From positions 62,001-126,000 of the forward strand of contig OY751487.1 in assembly GCA_963565915.1 (NCBI GenBank): 64,000 nt of DNA. The letters are read 5' to 3'. Of the stretch, positions 42,068 through 52,167 are shown piece by piece. Each line of letters starts with the position of its first letter. The stretch's first letter is position 1. The notes beneath the pieces are model-generated. The model saw nothing but the letters and a program-made list of their open reading frames with translations, had not been told where the DNA came from and did no database searches. Source of the DNA: Entoloma clypeatum (lineage: Eukaryota; Basidiomycota; Agaricomycetes; Agaricales; Entolomataceae). Both the position numbers and the translations under genes were made by a program.

Positions 42068-44637
42068 TTGCAGGTTGCTGAAAGCCCCGTCATCACCAAG
42101 AACCACAGACTCCTCCGCATGTACACAGAGAACATACCACAAATCCAGATGGAATTCCAGCTTGCATCTTCTGCCCCATCTGGGGTCCCCGTCTCCGAGA
42201 TCGACAACACCATTCGAGGGTGCGCCCTCAACCTCGATGTCCTGTTTAGCTCAGTGCACCAGTTTCACATACCTAAGGAGAGTGTGCTCCGCCTGGGAGG
42301 TTCTGAAGTCTGCGTATCTGACGGGTCCAAACCTGCAAAGCATATTTCGATCTCTGGCGATTGGTTGCTGCCTGGGTCATTGCCCAGCGAGTCTACAGTT
42401 TCTTGTTTTCCCACCATGCTCAAGAAACAGCGGATTATGGAATCTACATCAATGGGCTCTTTGCTTCCAGGATCCCATCAGCCCATGGCCGGATTATTGC
42501 CTATGACAAGGCTGTCCGATCTCTCATTGCCGGGGGTCAGCATCACCTCCTCACAGACCATGCGGCGTACCAATACCTCCTTGATGCCACTGTCTACGCA
42601 GACGGCATCGCCTACACTGCCAACCAACCTTCTGGGAAACAGGGGGCAAAGTCCCAGTCCCCCATATGTCACAGGTTCAATGCCAACAAGTGCCCAAACA
42701 CTGAGAAAGACTGCACGTACTGACACATCTGTGCCGTGTGTAAACAACACGGACACGGAAAAACAACATGCACGACGGGAGAGAGAGCTGGAGGAAAGTC
42801 TTTAGCCTAGATATTTATAGTACAATGTCTGGTCACCTGAGGAGGTTGCATCCCTGTGTGCAGCTGACTGGACACTCACTGCAGTGGCACTCCCTGCTCT
42901 CCCTCCTCTTGAACTCCTTAATCCCACTGTTGCCCAAACTGTTCATGGTTACCTGCATCTTTTTCAAATCATAACTCCCATTCGCATGGATGAATTTCAG
43001 CGTCTCCTGGATCTGCATCCAAATCTTGATTTTGTGAATTCGATCTGCTGTGGTCTCTGTGAGGGATTCTGGCCCTGGGCTGATACACAAGCCAGTACAT
43101 ACCCCGATACACAAGCTGGTACATACCCTGATACACATGACACATCCGTACCACCCCCTCGTGATCCCACCTGAGCGGCCTTCCTTGTCGCTCAAGCCCA
43201 GAAAGAAGTTGAAAAGAGCCGTTTTTTGCCCTTGTTTGGGACCCATTTACTCCCTGGCATGTACTGCATGCCAGTCCATGCAGTGCCAAAGCCGCATTCC
43301 AACGTGCTGCGTATGGTAACCAACCACTCTGCCGGGCCCTTCTCCCTTAGCTCAATGATCCCCATGCCAGTAGCGCACCTTACCCCCTCGATAACTTGCA
43401 CTTGCTCGGAGAGGTTCTGTTGAGGGAAAAATGAGCACGTCCTGACCAGAAGCTCATGCTGTACAAGTCAGATGTCGCTGAAGCTTACTGGTTGATGCCC
43501 GTGCACCCTTTTTGGCAAATCAAGCAAGCAGTACATGTCGCACCCCATTACTTTATTGACCGTTGTTTTGTCTTTGGGAATCAACGATCTGATGATGTGT
43601 TCGTTTCTTTTATGGCACTCATGATCTGGATTGCCCGCGAGACCTTTGGTATCAGAGATTTATTCGGCTATTGCAATGACAACTATGGGGTCTGCAATGA
43701 AGAAAGTGTTGACATGTACATCCCATATGGCATGTCAATGCCTGCGAACCAAGCCCGACTGCTGCAACTATGGGACTTGTTAGGAATCCCCCACAAACCC
43801 AAAAGACAACTCAACGGCGATGTACTCACCATCATCGGCATTGAAGTCGACGCCAACCGCCTCACATTCACCCTCCCAGTTGCTGCCCGCAATGATTTGT
43901 TGAAAGAGCTTCACATGTTCTGCACTCGACGCTGGAACCTGAAGACTGGGCAACCCACGGGGTCGGCCTCATTCCCCCTTCGGAGGTGGCAACAGCTTGC
44001 AGGCTGGCTCAACTGGTCTTTCAATGTCTACCCACTCCTGAAGCCCTGTGTCATGAATATCTACCCCAAATTCAAAGGAAAAGGCTCTGAAGACAAATTC
44101 TGGGTCAATAATGAAATAAGGAGGACGTCACCTGGGCCATACAACACATGGAGTCCTCAAACGGCGTACATTTGCTGAAGTCAATGGGGTGGTCAGCTGA
44201 AGATGCAGAAATCACAATCTTGACTGATGCATGCCTAGACGGCCTCGCGTTTTGGTATCCGGAAACGGCTGAGGGTTATCATGCTTATATCCCTGAAAAG
44301 TTGCTCATTTCTCCCCCCCGACTCTCGCATTGTGATTTTCACTGACAACAATAACGTCGCCCACATGTTTTTGACTCTGCGTGCCTTGCCCCAATACAAC
44401 CCCATGCTCAAAGATGCAGTCAACATCCTAATGGCGACTGGAGTGCAGTTGAGGGTGTTCCACATTTCCGGTGAGCGTAACATCGTTGCCGACCACCTTT
44501 CTCACCACCGTTTCACAGAGGCGACTCATGTCGTCCCTGGCCTTCACATTCATGACTTCCAACCCCCTCCCATGCGGCTGGGGCCTGTGGTATGAACATC
44601 ATCCCCTTCCATTTGTCCAGGCAGCCAGAACGTGCCA
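42068..44637 (+). pseudogene. DIRS/Ngaro-like element: gag C-terminus, RT and RNase H (right fragment)
   Basis: Plus-strand frames in order: gag core (VSEIDNTIRGCALNLDVLFS to ISISGDWLL), a frameshift near 42362, then AWVIAQRVYSFLFSHHAQE to ICHRFNANKCPNTEKDC and, past a TGA, HICAVCKQHGHGKTTC. Next comes the RT-ORF lead region (TPIRMDEFQRLLDLHPN, GFWPWADTQ), RT (SDVAEAYWLMPVHPFWQIKQ, IIGIEVDANRLTF, RRWQQLAGWLNWSFNVYP), and RNase H-like ILTDACLDGLAFW, IVIFTDNNNVAHMF and ERNIVADHLSHH. Further frameshifts lie near 44115 and 44280. This motif set is that of tyrosine-recombinase retroelements in basidiomycetes; the recombinase itself is missing. The right end is cut by a gypsy-family LTR at 44638. 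Class assignment rests on motif resemblance. Confidence 0.65.
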
Positions 44638-44766
44638 TGTTATGCTTAACAAACTATTCCAAGGTTTGGGCAGAGTATACAGGAAGTGGAAAGGTGAAGA
44701 GCAATGTGATTGCTAAATCTAAGAAATGTAGCTATGGTACATGAGGTTTATATAGTACTGACTATA
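44638..44766 (-). repeat. Gypsy-2 3' LTR, outer part
   Basis: Minus-strand match to the gypsy-1 LTR 3' half, starting at its terminal TGTTATGC..AACA; it shares GGCAGAGTATRCAGGAAG and GAGCAATGTGATTGCTAAAT. The match stops at about 44766, and the other half resumes at about 47018. Confidence 0.8.
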
Positions 44767-45149
44767 TCAGCAAATCCTGATTTGGGCTCATAGCAAACTG
44801 TAGCAAACACTACCAAACCTGTAGTGTGGTGTAGTGCCATAGCATGTTGTAGCAGTGTAACTTAGGGCTGTAGCAAGATGTAGCAAGATGTAGCCTTGTA
44901 ACATAGAACTGCCTTAGTATTGTAGTAGCCTAGTAAGCCATAGCCTTGTAATACTTCATACCATGGAACTGCCAAATCATCATAGTAACCTAGTAAGCCA
45001 TATTCACCAAGTGTATTAATCTTGCAGACAAAAAAACCAAGCACGATAACTGATGATGCCACGAGAGCACGGGAAAAAAGAACATTGTGCTCCAAAAACA
45101 GAAAATGCATTGGAACTGACATGTACTGACACACGGCCCTCATACAAAA

Positions 45150-45905
45150 ATGTGTGAACAGTTACCCCTAGCTTCCTGTATATATGCTACCTGGTCATTT
45201 ATCACCTGGCCCCTGGCCATATTCACATATGTCCCACCCTTCGCTCACCGTTGCCGCCCCCGTTCCGCCCCTCCCGCGCATGCCTGCCGCCGTTCTGGCG
45301 TCTCGGGTGCCATTCCTCACGCGTGGCCGGCTGGTCTTGCATGTGCTGTACCATTCTCCTGCCATTCTTGTGTATCTCGTGTCGTTCGTTCCTTGCAGTG
45401 TCTCACCCCCACCGTTCTGGTGTCTCAGGTGCTGTTTCTCGTGCACCTCCCGCTGTTCCCGTGTTCCCTCCGCTGTTCCTTGTGCGTGTCCTGCCGTTTT
45501 GGCATGTGCTGTACCATTTCCCGCCATCCTCGCATGCGCTGTGTTGTTCCCCCGCCATCCTCGTGTCTCGTATGCCGTGCTTCAGCACGTCCCGCCCCTT
45601 TCCCGTGTCCTGCCAAAGAGAAGTCCCCCGCCCCATGTGTCCCTCGGCAATGCATTGTTACCCGTCCCTCAGCAGGCGTGGCCACACCTCGGGGTCTATT
45701 CACATGTCCCGCTGTTCCTGCATTTTCTCTGCCATTCCTCGTGCGTGTCCTGCCGTTTTCACCTGTTCTGTACCGTTTCCCACCGTCCTCATATGCGCCA
45801 TGTTGTTCCCCCGCCGGACTCACGTCTTGTATGCTGTGCTTTGTGTCCCGCCATTCTCACGTGTCTCGTCAGTGGCCTGTTTCTGACGTGGGCGGGATGC
45901 TTACC
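45150..45905 (+). repeat. FB-2 left arm, degenerate repeats
   Basis: Irregular repeats built on CGTGTCCTGCCRTTYT, CTGTACCGTTTCCC and CCGCCATCCTCG. All three frames are open over hundreds of bases, a result of repetitive composition. The part from about 45595 to 45890 is the inverse of 46259-46530. Confidence 0.6.
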
Positions 45906-46258
45906 TGAATAGGTGGGTTCATGGCCCTCGGAGGGAGGAGGCATTGACACAGGAGGGAGTCGAGGCAAGTGGAGGGAGGTGATGGGGGGAGGTAAGAAGA
46001 CATGATGGGGGCAATAATGAGGACTTAGAATATTCTTGGACTTTCGGCCATTGCCAGGTTCGGCAAGCTCCGATATTTCATCATGGTGCCTGGTCCGGAA
46101 CATGCTGATTGTTTGTCAATAACCGAGCTCCACTTCACGACTTCTTGCCTTCCCCCATCATCTCCCTCTGCCTGCCTCCACTCCTTCCTCGGTCGATGCC
46201 TCCTCCCTCCCTTCAAATGAGGGCTGCGGACCCACCTACCTAGGTAAGCACCCCGCCT

Positions 46259-46680
46259 TCACATTAGAAACAGGCCACTGACGAGACACATGAGCATGGC
46301 AGGACATGAAGCATGGCATATGAGATGCGAGGACAGTGGGGAACGGTCCAGAACATGCAAAAACGGCAGGACACACGCGAGGAATGGCGGGGGGGACACA
46401 GGAACCGTGAAACATGTGAATTGGCCCCGAGGGGACGTGGCAACGCCTTGGTCAAGGGACGGGTAACAACACATTGCTGAGGGACACGTGGGGCAGGGAA
46501 CTTCTCTTTGGCAGGACACGGAAAGGGGTGGGATGTGCTGAAGCACCACATATGAGACATGAGGACGGCGGGGAAACGACACAGCGCACGTGGGGACGAC
46601 GGGGGACCTGATGCATGGGGCGGGGGGACTTGACTCGGGTTTGGCGCGACATTCAGTATTTCTCCCATAGTTTCGTAGTC
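46259..46680 (-). repeat. FB-2 right arm, inverted copy
   Basis: The minus strand matches the left arm, for example CCGTGTCCTGCCAAAGAGAA and GTCTCGTCAGTGGCCTGTTT in both, with numerous substitutions. Confidence 0.7.
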
Positions 46681-47017
46681 TGGTAGAATTCGCCCACAAA
46701 TGAAATCAATTTTTGATATTCACTTTCGTGTGTTACAAGTGAATGCAATGAATGAGCCAATATTATGGCAATTGATAGCATTGAAGCAACACAGTCTGTA
46801 GTGATACATAGTCATGAGAGGTTGCTCTGTAGCACTACAGAGGAATGGCAGGTTGCTACATATTGCTACATAGTGATGGCAGATTGCTACAGGTTGCTAC
46901 AGAGCGATGGCAGGTTGCTACAGAGCGCTCTCAAATCATAACCCTTCGCTACAGCGCTATGGCGCTCCAGAGTGCTCTGGACACTCCCCAGCGTCTCCAG
47001 GTTTTGCTGATGTATGA

Positions 47018-47269
47018 GCAGTAGCGAATGAGTCAGTAACTGCGGAAGACAGTGCGCATGAGTAAGATGACTGCAGACTGAGTAATACTACTGCAGAGCT
47101 GAGTAAGGTTACTGCTGCGGAGCTGAGTAAGGCTACTGCAGACTGAATCATACTGGAAATCTAAGGGAGCGAAAGTAGGTATTAGACATAGTGTATTTGT
47201 AAGAGGGCACCAAGTCGGGATGATAAGTAAAAGAGATGATGTAGTCTGCATACTGTAGAGTCCGTAACA
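47018..47269 (-). repeat. Gypsy-2 3' LTR, inner part
   Basis: The minus strand begins TGTTACGGACTC right after a polypurine tract GAGGGGAACA (47270-47279), then has several ACTCAG...CTGCAGT units like the 31-bp units of the gypsy-1 LTR, here more numerous. Confidence 0.75.
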
Positions 47270-47282
47270 TGTTCCCCTCTTC

Positions 47283-47660
47283 AAGCTCTGTGTCCTCACA
47301 GAGTCATTGTCCCCATCCCTCATTGTTGTTGGGATTGGACCAGTTTGGACTCTCCTTGAGGCTCCAATCATATATTAGCTCTTTGTTGATGGCAACGGCG
47401 AGTTTGAGGCCGTTGATAGCCAGCCGAATATGTCAATTTTCGATGACGAGGGTGCTGGTGTAATTCCCGAGAATTTGTTTCTCCTCAGGGCTCAGGGTGA
47501 CAGGGAGGTTGGACAATGAGTGAAGCCAGATATGCATCTGTCAATGAAAAAGGTTGGCAAGGGAAGTTTTGAGGGCGTGGATTTGGTCTCTCATGGAGAG
47601 TGCTTCGTTCATAAGGGCAGCGATGGCGGGGTTGATGTCGGTGGTGGAGGTGGAGGTAGC
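47283..47660 (-). pseudogene. Gypsy-2 ORF3, C-terminal part
   Basis: The minus strand is similar to gypsy-1 ORF3: EALSMRDQIHALKTSLANL, then a stop where gypsy-1 has Arg, QMHIWLHSLSNLPV, EEKQILGNYTSTLVIEN, another stop, and a diverged tail. The N-terminal codons are absent here; the frame is interrupted at 47666 by a 182-bp repeat. The missing start (ATGTCTAACACCACC) lies at 62609-62623 on the other strand. Confidence 0.75.
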
Positions 47661-47665
47661 GGTGG

Positions 47666-47847
47666 TGTAACGAGTGCGATTGGCATGGTCATCAGTTGGT
47701 CATTGGAGTTACCGTATTAGGCTGAGCACAGCCGCTTATGTAATGGAAGCCTTTTACCTCACACGACATTGTACAGCCAATACCAGATTTTGGTCAAGCT
47801 TACCTTGTTCTGTGAGATTGAGGGCTTTTCCTGTAACTCTTGTTACA
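47666..47847 (-). repeat. 182-bp TG...CA repeat, copy A
   Basis: Ends TGTAACGAGTG...CTTGTTACA. About 97% identical (5 differences seen) to the inverted copy at 62624-62805. TG/CA ends suggest a small solo LTR; matching ends also allow a MITE. Left neighbour GGTGG (47661-47665) is the complement of CCACC beside copy B. Confidence 0.8.
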
Positions 47848-50231
47848 TTTTTTAAGCTATCCTTAACTGCTATTACCTGCTACAGGGGAACACCCCCATT
47901 GCTATCAGCTCTCTAGCTGCACCTACCCCATCTGGCCCAGAGGCTTCACTTTGAAGCCTCCTCTTTTGTCTGCTGCCTAGCTGTGTCACATACACACAGC
48001 TTATGGCCTCTTTTGAGTTGTCTGGCCCCCAGAAGTTCACTCAGAGCTCCCTTTTTCGGGATGAGCTGGCACCTTTGCTGCCAGCTGGCATTTTCTTATA
48101 TGGAAATGGCTCATTTCCAAGCCATTCCGTCGTGTCGAACACGTTGAGAAGCCTCTCGAAAGACTTGAGGTCCAGTTGTCACAAGCTGGAGACCTCATCT
48201 ACATATTCTGCAAGTACTACATTACATGTAGCAAAGTCTACTAGGGTGGACTTGACTGCCTCACCACAGTCAACTTATGTTGAACCGAGAATTCGGTATC
48301 GAGATACTATTCACAGAGTTGTGAAAGAGATGCTGTGGCTGGACCACAGGCTAATCATGGATTTCGAGATGGAACTATGGTCCATCGTTCCGACGGTTAT
48401 TGATAATGACTGTCTCAAGTGTATGAGCTATGAAGCTCATAGATTCACTCTCGCAAGTGTGAATGAGGTGTATGGTCGCGATATACTATGCAATGAAAGA
48501 GAGTATATTGACCACTTCAAGTGGTCATTTGTCCGTGAACTCAATATGGAGTTGGACAGGTGCACAAAGCCATATGCACCTATAGAGGCTCATAAACCTC
48601 TAGCATATTACAAGGACCTCTATGGAGAAGTGGTCCGACATGTTGAGCATGTCTTTAAGATGAAGAGGAAGGCTGCGAAGTCTTCCAAAATGAACGCAAA
48701 CATCCAGAAGGCTCATGAAGAACCTTCTAACATCCATGTGGAAAGTTTGCAACATGTTTATCATGTTGCGCGTGGAGAAATGGCTCATCACAAGCCATCT
48801 GAACCTCTCAACAGTTGGAGAGGTGACTCAGAATATCACTCCGTTCAACAGAATGGAGATATGAAGACAGTTATGTCTTCAAACAGAGAAGCCGCGCAAC
48901 ATCAAGATATTGTCATGGAAAGAAACCATGAGGCTTATGAGCCTCATCAACTTCTGAACCACGGAGATGGTGTTGACCACCACTCCAAAGTGGATCGTGA
49001 AGAAGTGAAGACTATTAAGTCTTCAGTCGACAGACTAGAACAGAAGACTTCTAAGTCTTCCAACTCTCTCAAAGAGTCTAAAGAAGAGAATGGAAACATT
49101 TCTGTTAATATGAATCAAGAAATGGAGGTTAAAATAACCTCCTCCAGAGTCAATGAAGAGACTCCGGAAATTATTGCCGAATTGAAAATGGCAAAGGAAG
49201 ACAACAACAGTTGTCTTGAAATATGGAGTAAAGACTCCATAGATCTCGTTTGCAAAAGAGACATAGACAGTCTCAACAGAACACAAGTTCTGTCAACTTC
49301 AAAAAAAGGTCTTGAAATTCAAAGACCTTTATCAAAGGCAGATCAACTGCCTTTGTGGTGGTCAGAATGGGTTGTGAAATCCCAACCAACCCATAGAACA
49401 TGACCACCAACAATGGAAACAAGATTCCAAGGGCACCACATTTGTGGTCCGAAAGATGCCATCAACTGCAAATGCACAGCAAGAGCCCAAAATGGGCTGG
49501 AAGTTCACAAAAACCGTGGCAACAGAATTGTTGCCCACATGAAAATCATAGCCGAGAGGGTTCTAATAACCCTCAAGATGAAAAGATCTCATTGCCCAGC
49601 AATGATGGGTCAAATAGACCACATCAGACTGCAAGTAACGAACAACAGGTTTGTTATCAATGACAACAAGATTGTCAAAATAAACGCAAACATCTGGGTC
49701 AACATAACCCAGGCGAGAATGATATTTGATGGCGAAATATTCACCGTCAAAGAGACAATGAGAAAGAGAGACAGAGTACAGAAGACTCTGTCACAGTAGA
49801 GAAGAAGAGATGGCAATGAAAACATCGCCATCAACGTTGCAAGAGTAGTGAAAGTCGACAACATGTGTCAACTGACGATGAGAGCACAAAATTGTGCTCT
49901 AAGTGTAATGACAAGATTGTTTGCTCCATAATGAAGCAGAGTGGTCAAGCCATGACCACTGTCCACAAGTCGGAACATCAAAAGCACAAGAAATGGGATG
50001 ACAGAATAGACGGACACCAAGTCTGTCATTCCCACATTCCGTGGAGAAATTGTTCTCTGAGACAATTGTAGTGTCTCAAAGACCTCAAGCCCCCCCCAAT
50101 AATATGTTTTGTTGTGAACAGGGCAAGGAGGGGGGAAAGCAGGGATTCCAAGAAACCTGCAGAACATTTTGGAAGGGGGCAGAGGAGGGGACACCTCCCC
50201 CGATGAATAGGTGACAACAGCACCTATATTA
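47848..50231. repeat. Dense short-hairpin array, segment X1
   Basis: Almost the whole stretch consists of short inverted repeats with unrelated sequences. Stems (bp) and spans seen: 47941-47959 (8), 47979-48001 (8), 48101-48119 (7), 48333-48349 (6), 48509-48527 (8), 48749-48769 (8), 48803-48824 (7), 48863-48880 (6), 49276-49293 (7), 49305-49330 (9), 49334-49354 (8), 49518-49535 (7), 49881-49900 (8), 50207-50227 (7), with many shorter ones between. There is no tandem period. Contains the 466-codon frame. Confidence 0.8.
48003..49403 (+). CDS. Hypothetical 466-residue ORF inside the hairpin array
   Basis: An ATG-initiated frame (MASFELSGPQKFTQ) is open for 466 codons. The first half has globular-like composition (IRYRDTIHRVVKEMLWLDHR, YIDHFKWSFVRELNMELDR, YYKDLYGEVVRHVEHVFKMK), while the second half is rich in Lys, Glu, Ser, His and Asn and looks disordered. 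No domain recognised, and no introns, signal peptide or promoter evidence. A second frame at 49413-49799 follows (it starts METRFQGHHICGPKDAINCK) and could be its continuation after a frameshift. It may be a real gene invaded by hairpins, or an accidental frame in DNA of unusual structure. Confidence 0.3.
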   Translation: MASFELSGPQKFTQSSLFRDELAPLLPAGIFLYGNGSFPSHSVVSNTLRSLSKDLRSSCHKLETSSTYSASTTLHVAKSTRVDLTASPQSTYVEPRIRYRDTIHRVVKEMLWLDHRLIMDFEMELWSIVPTVIDNDCLKCMSYEAHRFTLASVNEVYGRDILCNEREYIDHFKWSFVRELNMELDRCTKPYAPIEAHKPLAYYKDLYGEVVRHVEHVFKMKRKAAKSSKMNANIQKAHEEPSNIHVESLQHVYHVARGEMAHHKPSEPLNSWRGDSEYHSVQQNGDMKTVMSSNREAAQHQDIVMERNHEAYEPHQLLNHGDGVDHHSKVDREEVKTIKSSVDRLEQKTSKSSNSLKESKEENGNISVNMNQEMEVKITSSRVNEETPEIIAELKMAKEDNNSCLEIWSKDSIDLVCKRDIDSLNRTQVLSTSKKGLEIQRPLSKADQLPLWWSEWVVKSQPTHRT

Positions 50232-51850
50232 CAGTGCCTCACAAAACTGATTCAATGTTTGCTACTTTGTGAATACCTTCAAAATAACTTTGCAAATAAT
50301 GCCAATCAAAAGAAGGTATTGGTATCTGGTTAAAGGCCCTGCTTCAGGACTCTCGGAATCTGCAACAATTATGTAATTTCCATAAAAAATGATCAATATA
50401 TGATCAAATTACTCCAGGGACTCATTGAATCAGTTTTGTGAGTATGTACAATAAATACAGTATTTTATACTTTAGTACTTGGTATTACCCCCCTTAGCTT
50501 TGATTACTGCCTCTACCCTTCTTGGCATACTTTCTATCAGGTTTTGACACACTTCTGGCTCTATATTATTCCACACCTCTGCTGCTCTGTCCCAAATCTC
50601 CCAGACTCCCTTGGGTGGTGTTGGATATTCATTCAACTTCCTTTTAATATGAACCCAGAGGTGTTCAATAGGATTGAGGTCTGGGGACTGTGCAGGCCAA
50701 TCCAGCAGAGCAATATTCTTGCTGTCCATCCATTTTTTGGCCTTCTTGGAGGTGTGCTTGGGGTCATTGTCCTGCTGAAAAACGATCTCCTCTTCAGAGA
50801 TTCCACTCTCCTCCATGCTGGGCAGCAAATTGTCCTCCAAAATGGACACATACTGATCAGCATCCATCCTCCCCTCAACCTCTGCAAGTCTCCCCACACC
50901 TTCCCAACCCATACAACCCCAAACCATAATATTTCCTCCCCCAAACTTGACTGTGCCCTGAACCTCTCTTTCAATAAGCCCCTCACCCTTCTTTTTCCAG
51001 ACCCATTCCTTGCCATCTGACCCAAACCTGTTGATTTTGGTCTCATCTGACCAAATGACCCTCTTCCAGTCCTTCACTGTCCATTTCCTGTGCTTCATAG
51101 CAAATGCCCAACCGCCTTTTCTGATGTATGGCCTTTAAGAAAGGTCTTTTCTTCTTTGTCACAGCCTTGAATTCATGTTTTCTGAGAACCCTTCTCACAG
51201 TTTCTGGGGAGACAGGATTGGAGATGACAGTGTTGATGTGTTTGGTAGCCTGCACAGCATTGGAGGCTCTTCCTGAGGTGATTTGTAAAAGTATGTTTCA
51301 TGTGTTGGTGGGAGAAAGCTTGGATGGACGACCACCAGAAGAGAGATTGTGATGAGGAAGAAGATTCTGAAGTGCTCTGGAGACAGTTGGTTGGCTGGCA
51401 CCCAGGTTAGAGGCAATATGACGAGTGGAGTGACCATTGGAGGCCAGAGAAAGAATGTTTTCCTTGTGGGAAGAGGAGATAGGGCGCATGATTAATTATG
51501 GAGGCTGTTGAGGTTGGATTCTTCTAATACAACTTTCCTTGACAACCCATCAGGGTTCTATTCAAGTTCCATCAGTAAGTCATGACAACTGGTTACCATA
51601 CAACCAGTGAAGCATTGATTCTGATAATTGCCATAGGTACTCACAAAACTGATTCAATGAGTTGCTGATTTAATTTAATCATATCTCCATGGATTCTGAT
51701 CTAAATCATGTGATTCCTTTATATTCTGAAAGCCCTGAAGTAGGGCTTTCAATTATATACCAAAGGTTTAATTCAATTGGTATTCTTTGCAGAGTTATCT
51801 TGAAGGTATTCAAAAAGCAGCAAACATTGAATCAGTTTTGTGAGGCACTG
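50232..51850 (-). mobile_element. Tc1/mariner-family DNA transposon, TSD TA
   Basis: Terminal inverted repeats CAGTGCCTCACAAAACTGAT at both ends, TA on each side (50230-50231 and 51851-51852). Each end also holds an internal inverted copy of the same motif (about 50412-50438 and 51640-51662), so each end is itself a foldback. It is inserted in the hairpin array right next to hairpin 50207-50227. Confidence 0.92.
50472..51489 (-). pseudogene. Tc1-like DD34E transposase with one stop and one frameshift
   Basis: The minus strand starts MRPISSSHKENILSLASNG, with a helix-turn-helix region (STRHIASNLGASQPTVSRAL). An in-frame TGA at about 51298 follows SKLSPTNT; the frame continues with ILLQITSGRASNAVQATKHI and RRVLRKHEFKAVTKKKRPF. 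A one-base insertion near 51118 shifts to the C-terminal frame: MKHRKWTVKDWKRVIWSDET (first Asp), GGGNIMVWGCMGWEG, VFQQDNDPKHTS (second Asp), SPDLNPIEHLWVHIKRKL (Glu, 34 residues on), stop at 50472. The catalytic triad is intact, so it died recently or is complemented by other copies. Confidence 0.88.
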
Positions 51851-51852
51851 TA

Positions 51853-52167
51853 TACCACATAATTCCGCAACATGAGATTTTTTCCTTCCCAATTTATGGT
51901 CATAAAGGCCGTACTATGAAATAGTTGCGGAGAGACTATAGATGGCAATAGCACCACCTACAATACATGAGGAAGGTACCATGTACCTTCTGGCAACAAA
52001 ATAGAAAGGACAGTGTGAAATTGAAGAATCAACACTGTCGAAAGTAAAGTAGAAATGACAATGTGTCATTTATGATATAAAAATGACAATATGTCATTTA
52101 AGAAAATAAAGTTGATGATATCAATAGGTTGTCATCTCATATAGTACCAGTAACAAAGACTGGTATA
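51853..52167. repeat. Dense short-hairpin array, segment X2
   Basis: Continuation of X1 beyond the Tc1-like insertion. Clear hairpins: 51972-51990 (GAAGGTAC-CAT-GTACCTTC), 52053-52071 and 52081-52099 (two related 8-bp stems AAATGACA, loops ATG and ATA). It ends exactly at the gag ATG of gypsy-2 (52168). Confidence 0.75.

Larger units (their letters stand above)
44767..47017. mobile_element. Foldback-like element FB-2 inserted in the gypsy-2 LTR
   Basis: About 2.25 kb separates the two LTR halves. The ends carry many copies of TGTAGCAA-type octamers, direct at 44.8-44.95 kb and inverted (TTGCTACA) at 46.79-46.93 kb. The inside has long inverted arms (45.5-45.9 against 46.26-46.68) around a core with GGACTTTCGGCCATTGCCAGG (46033-). 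Exact ends and target duplication are unresolved. Confidence 0.55.

Noticed and set aside
45150..45912. Three overlapping 200-250-codon frames in FB-2
   Set aside because: Same reason: repetitive C/T-rich DNA with all frames open, mirrored at 46.26-46.68 kb.
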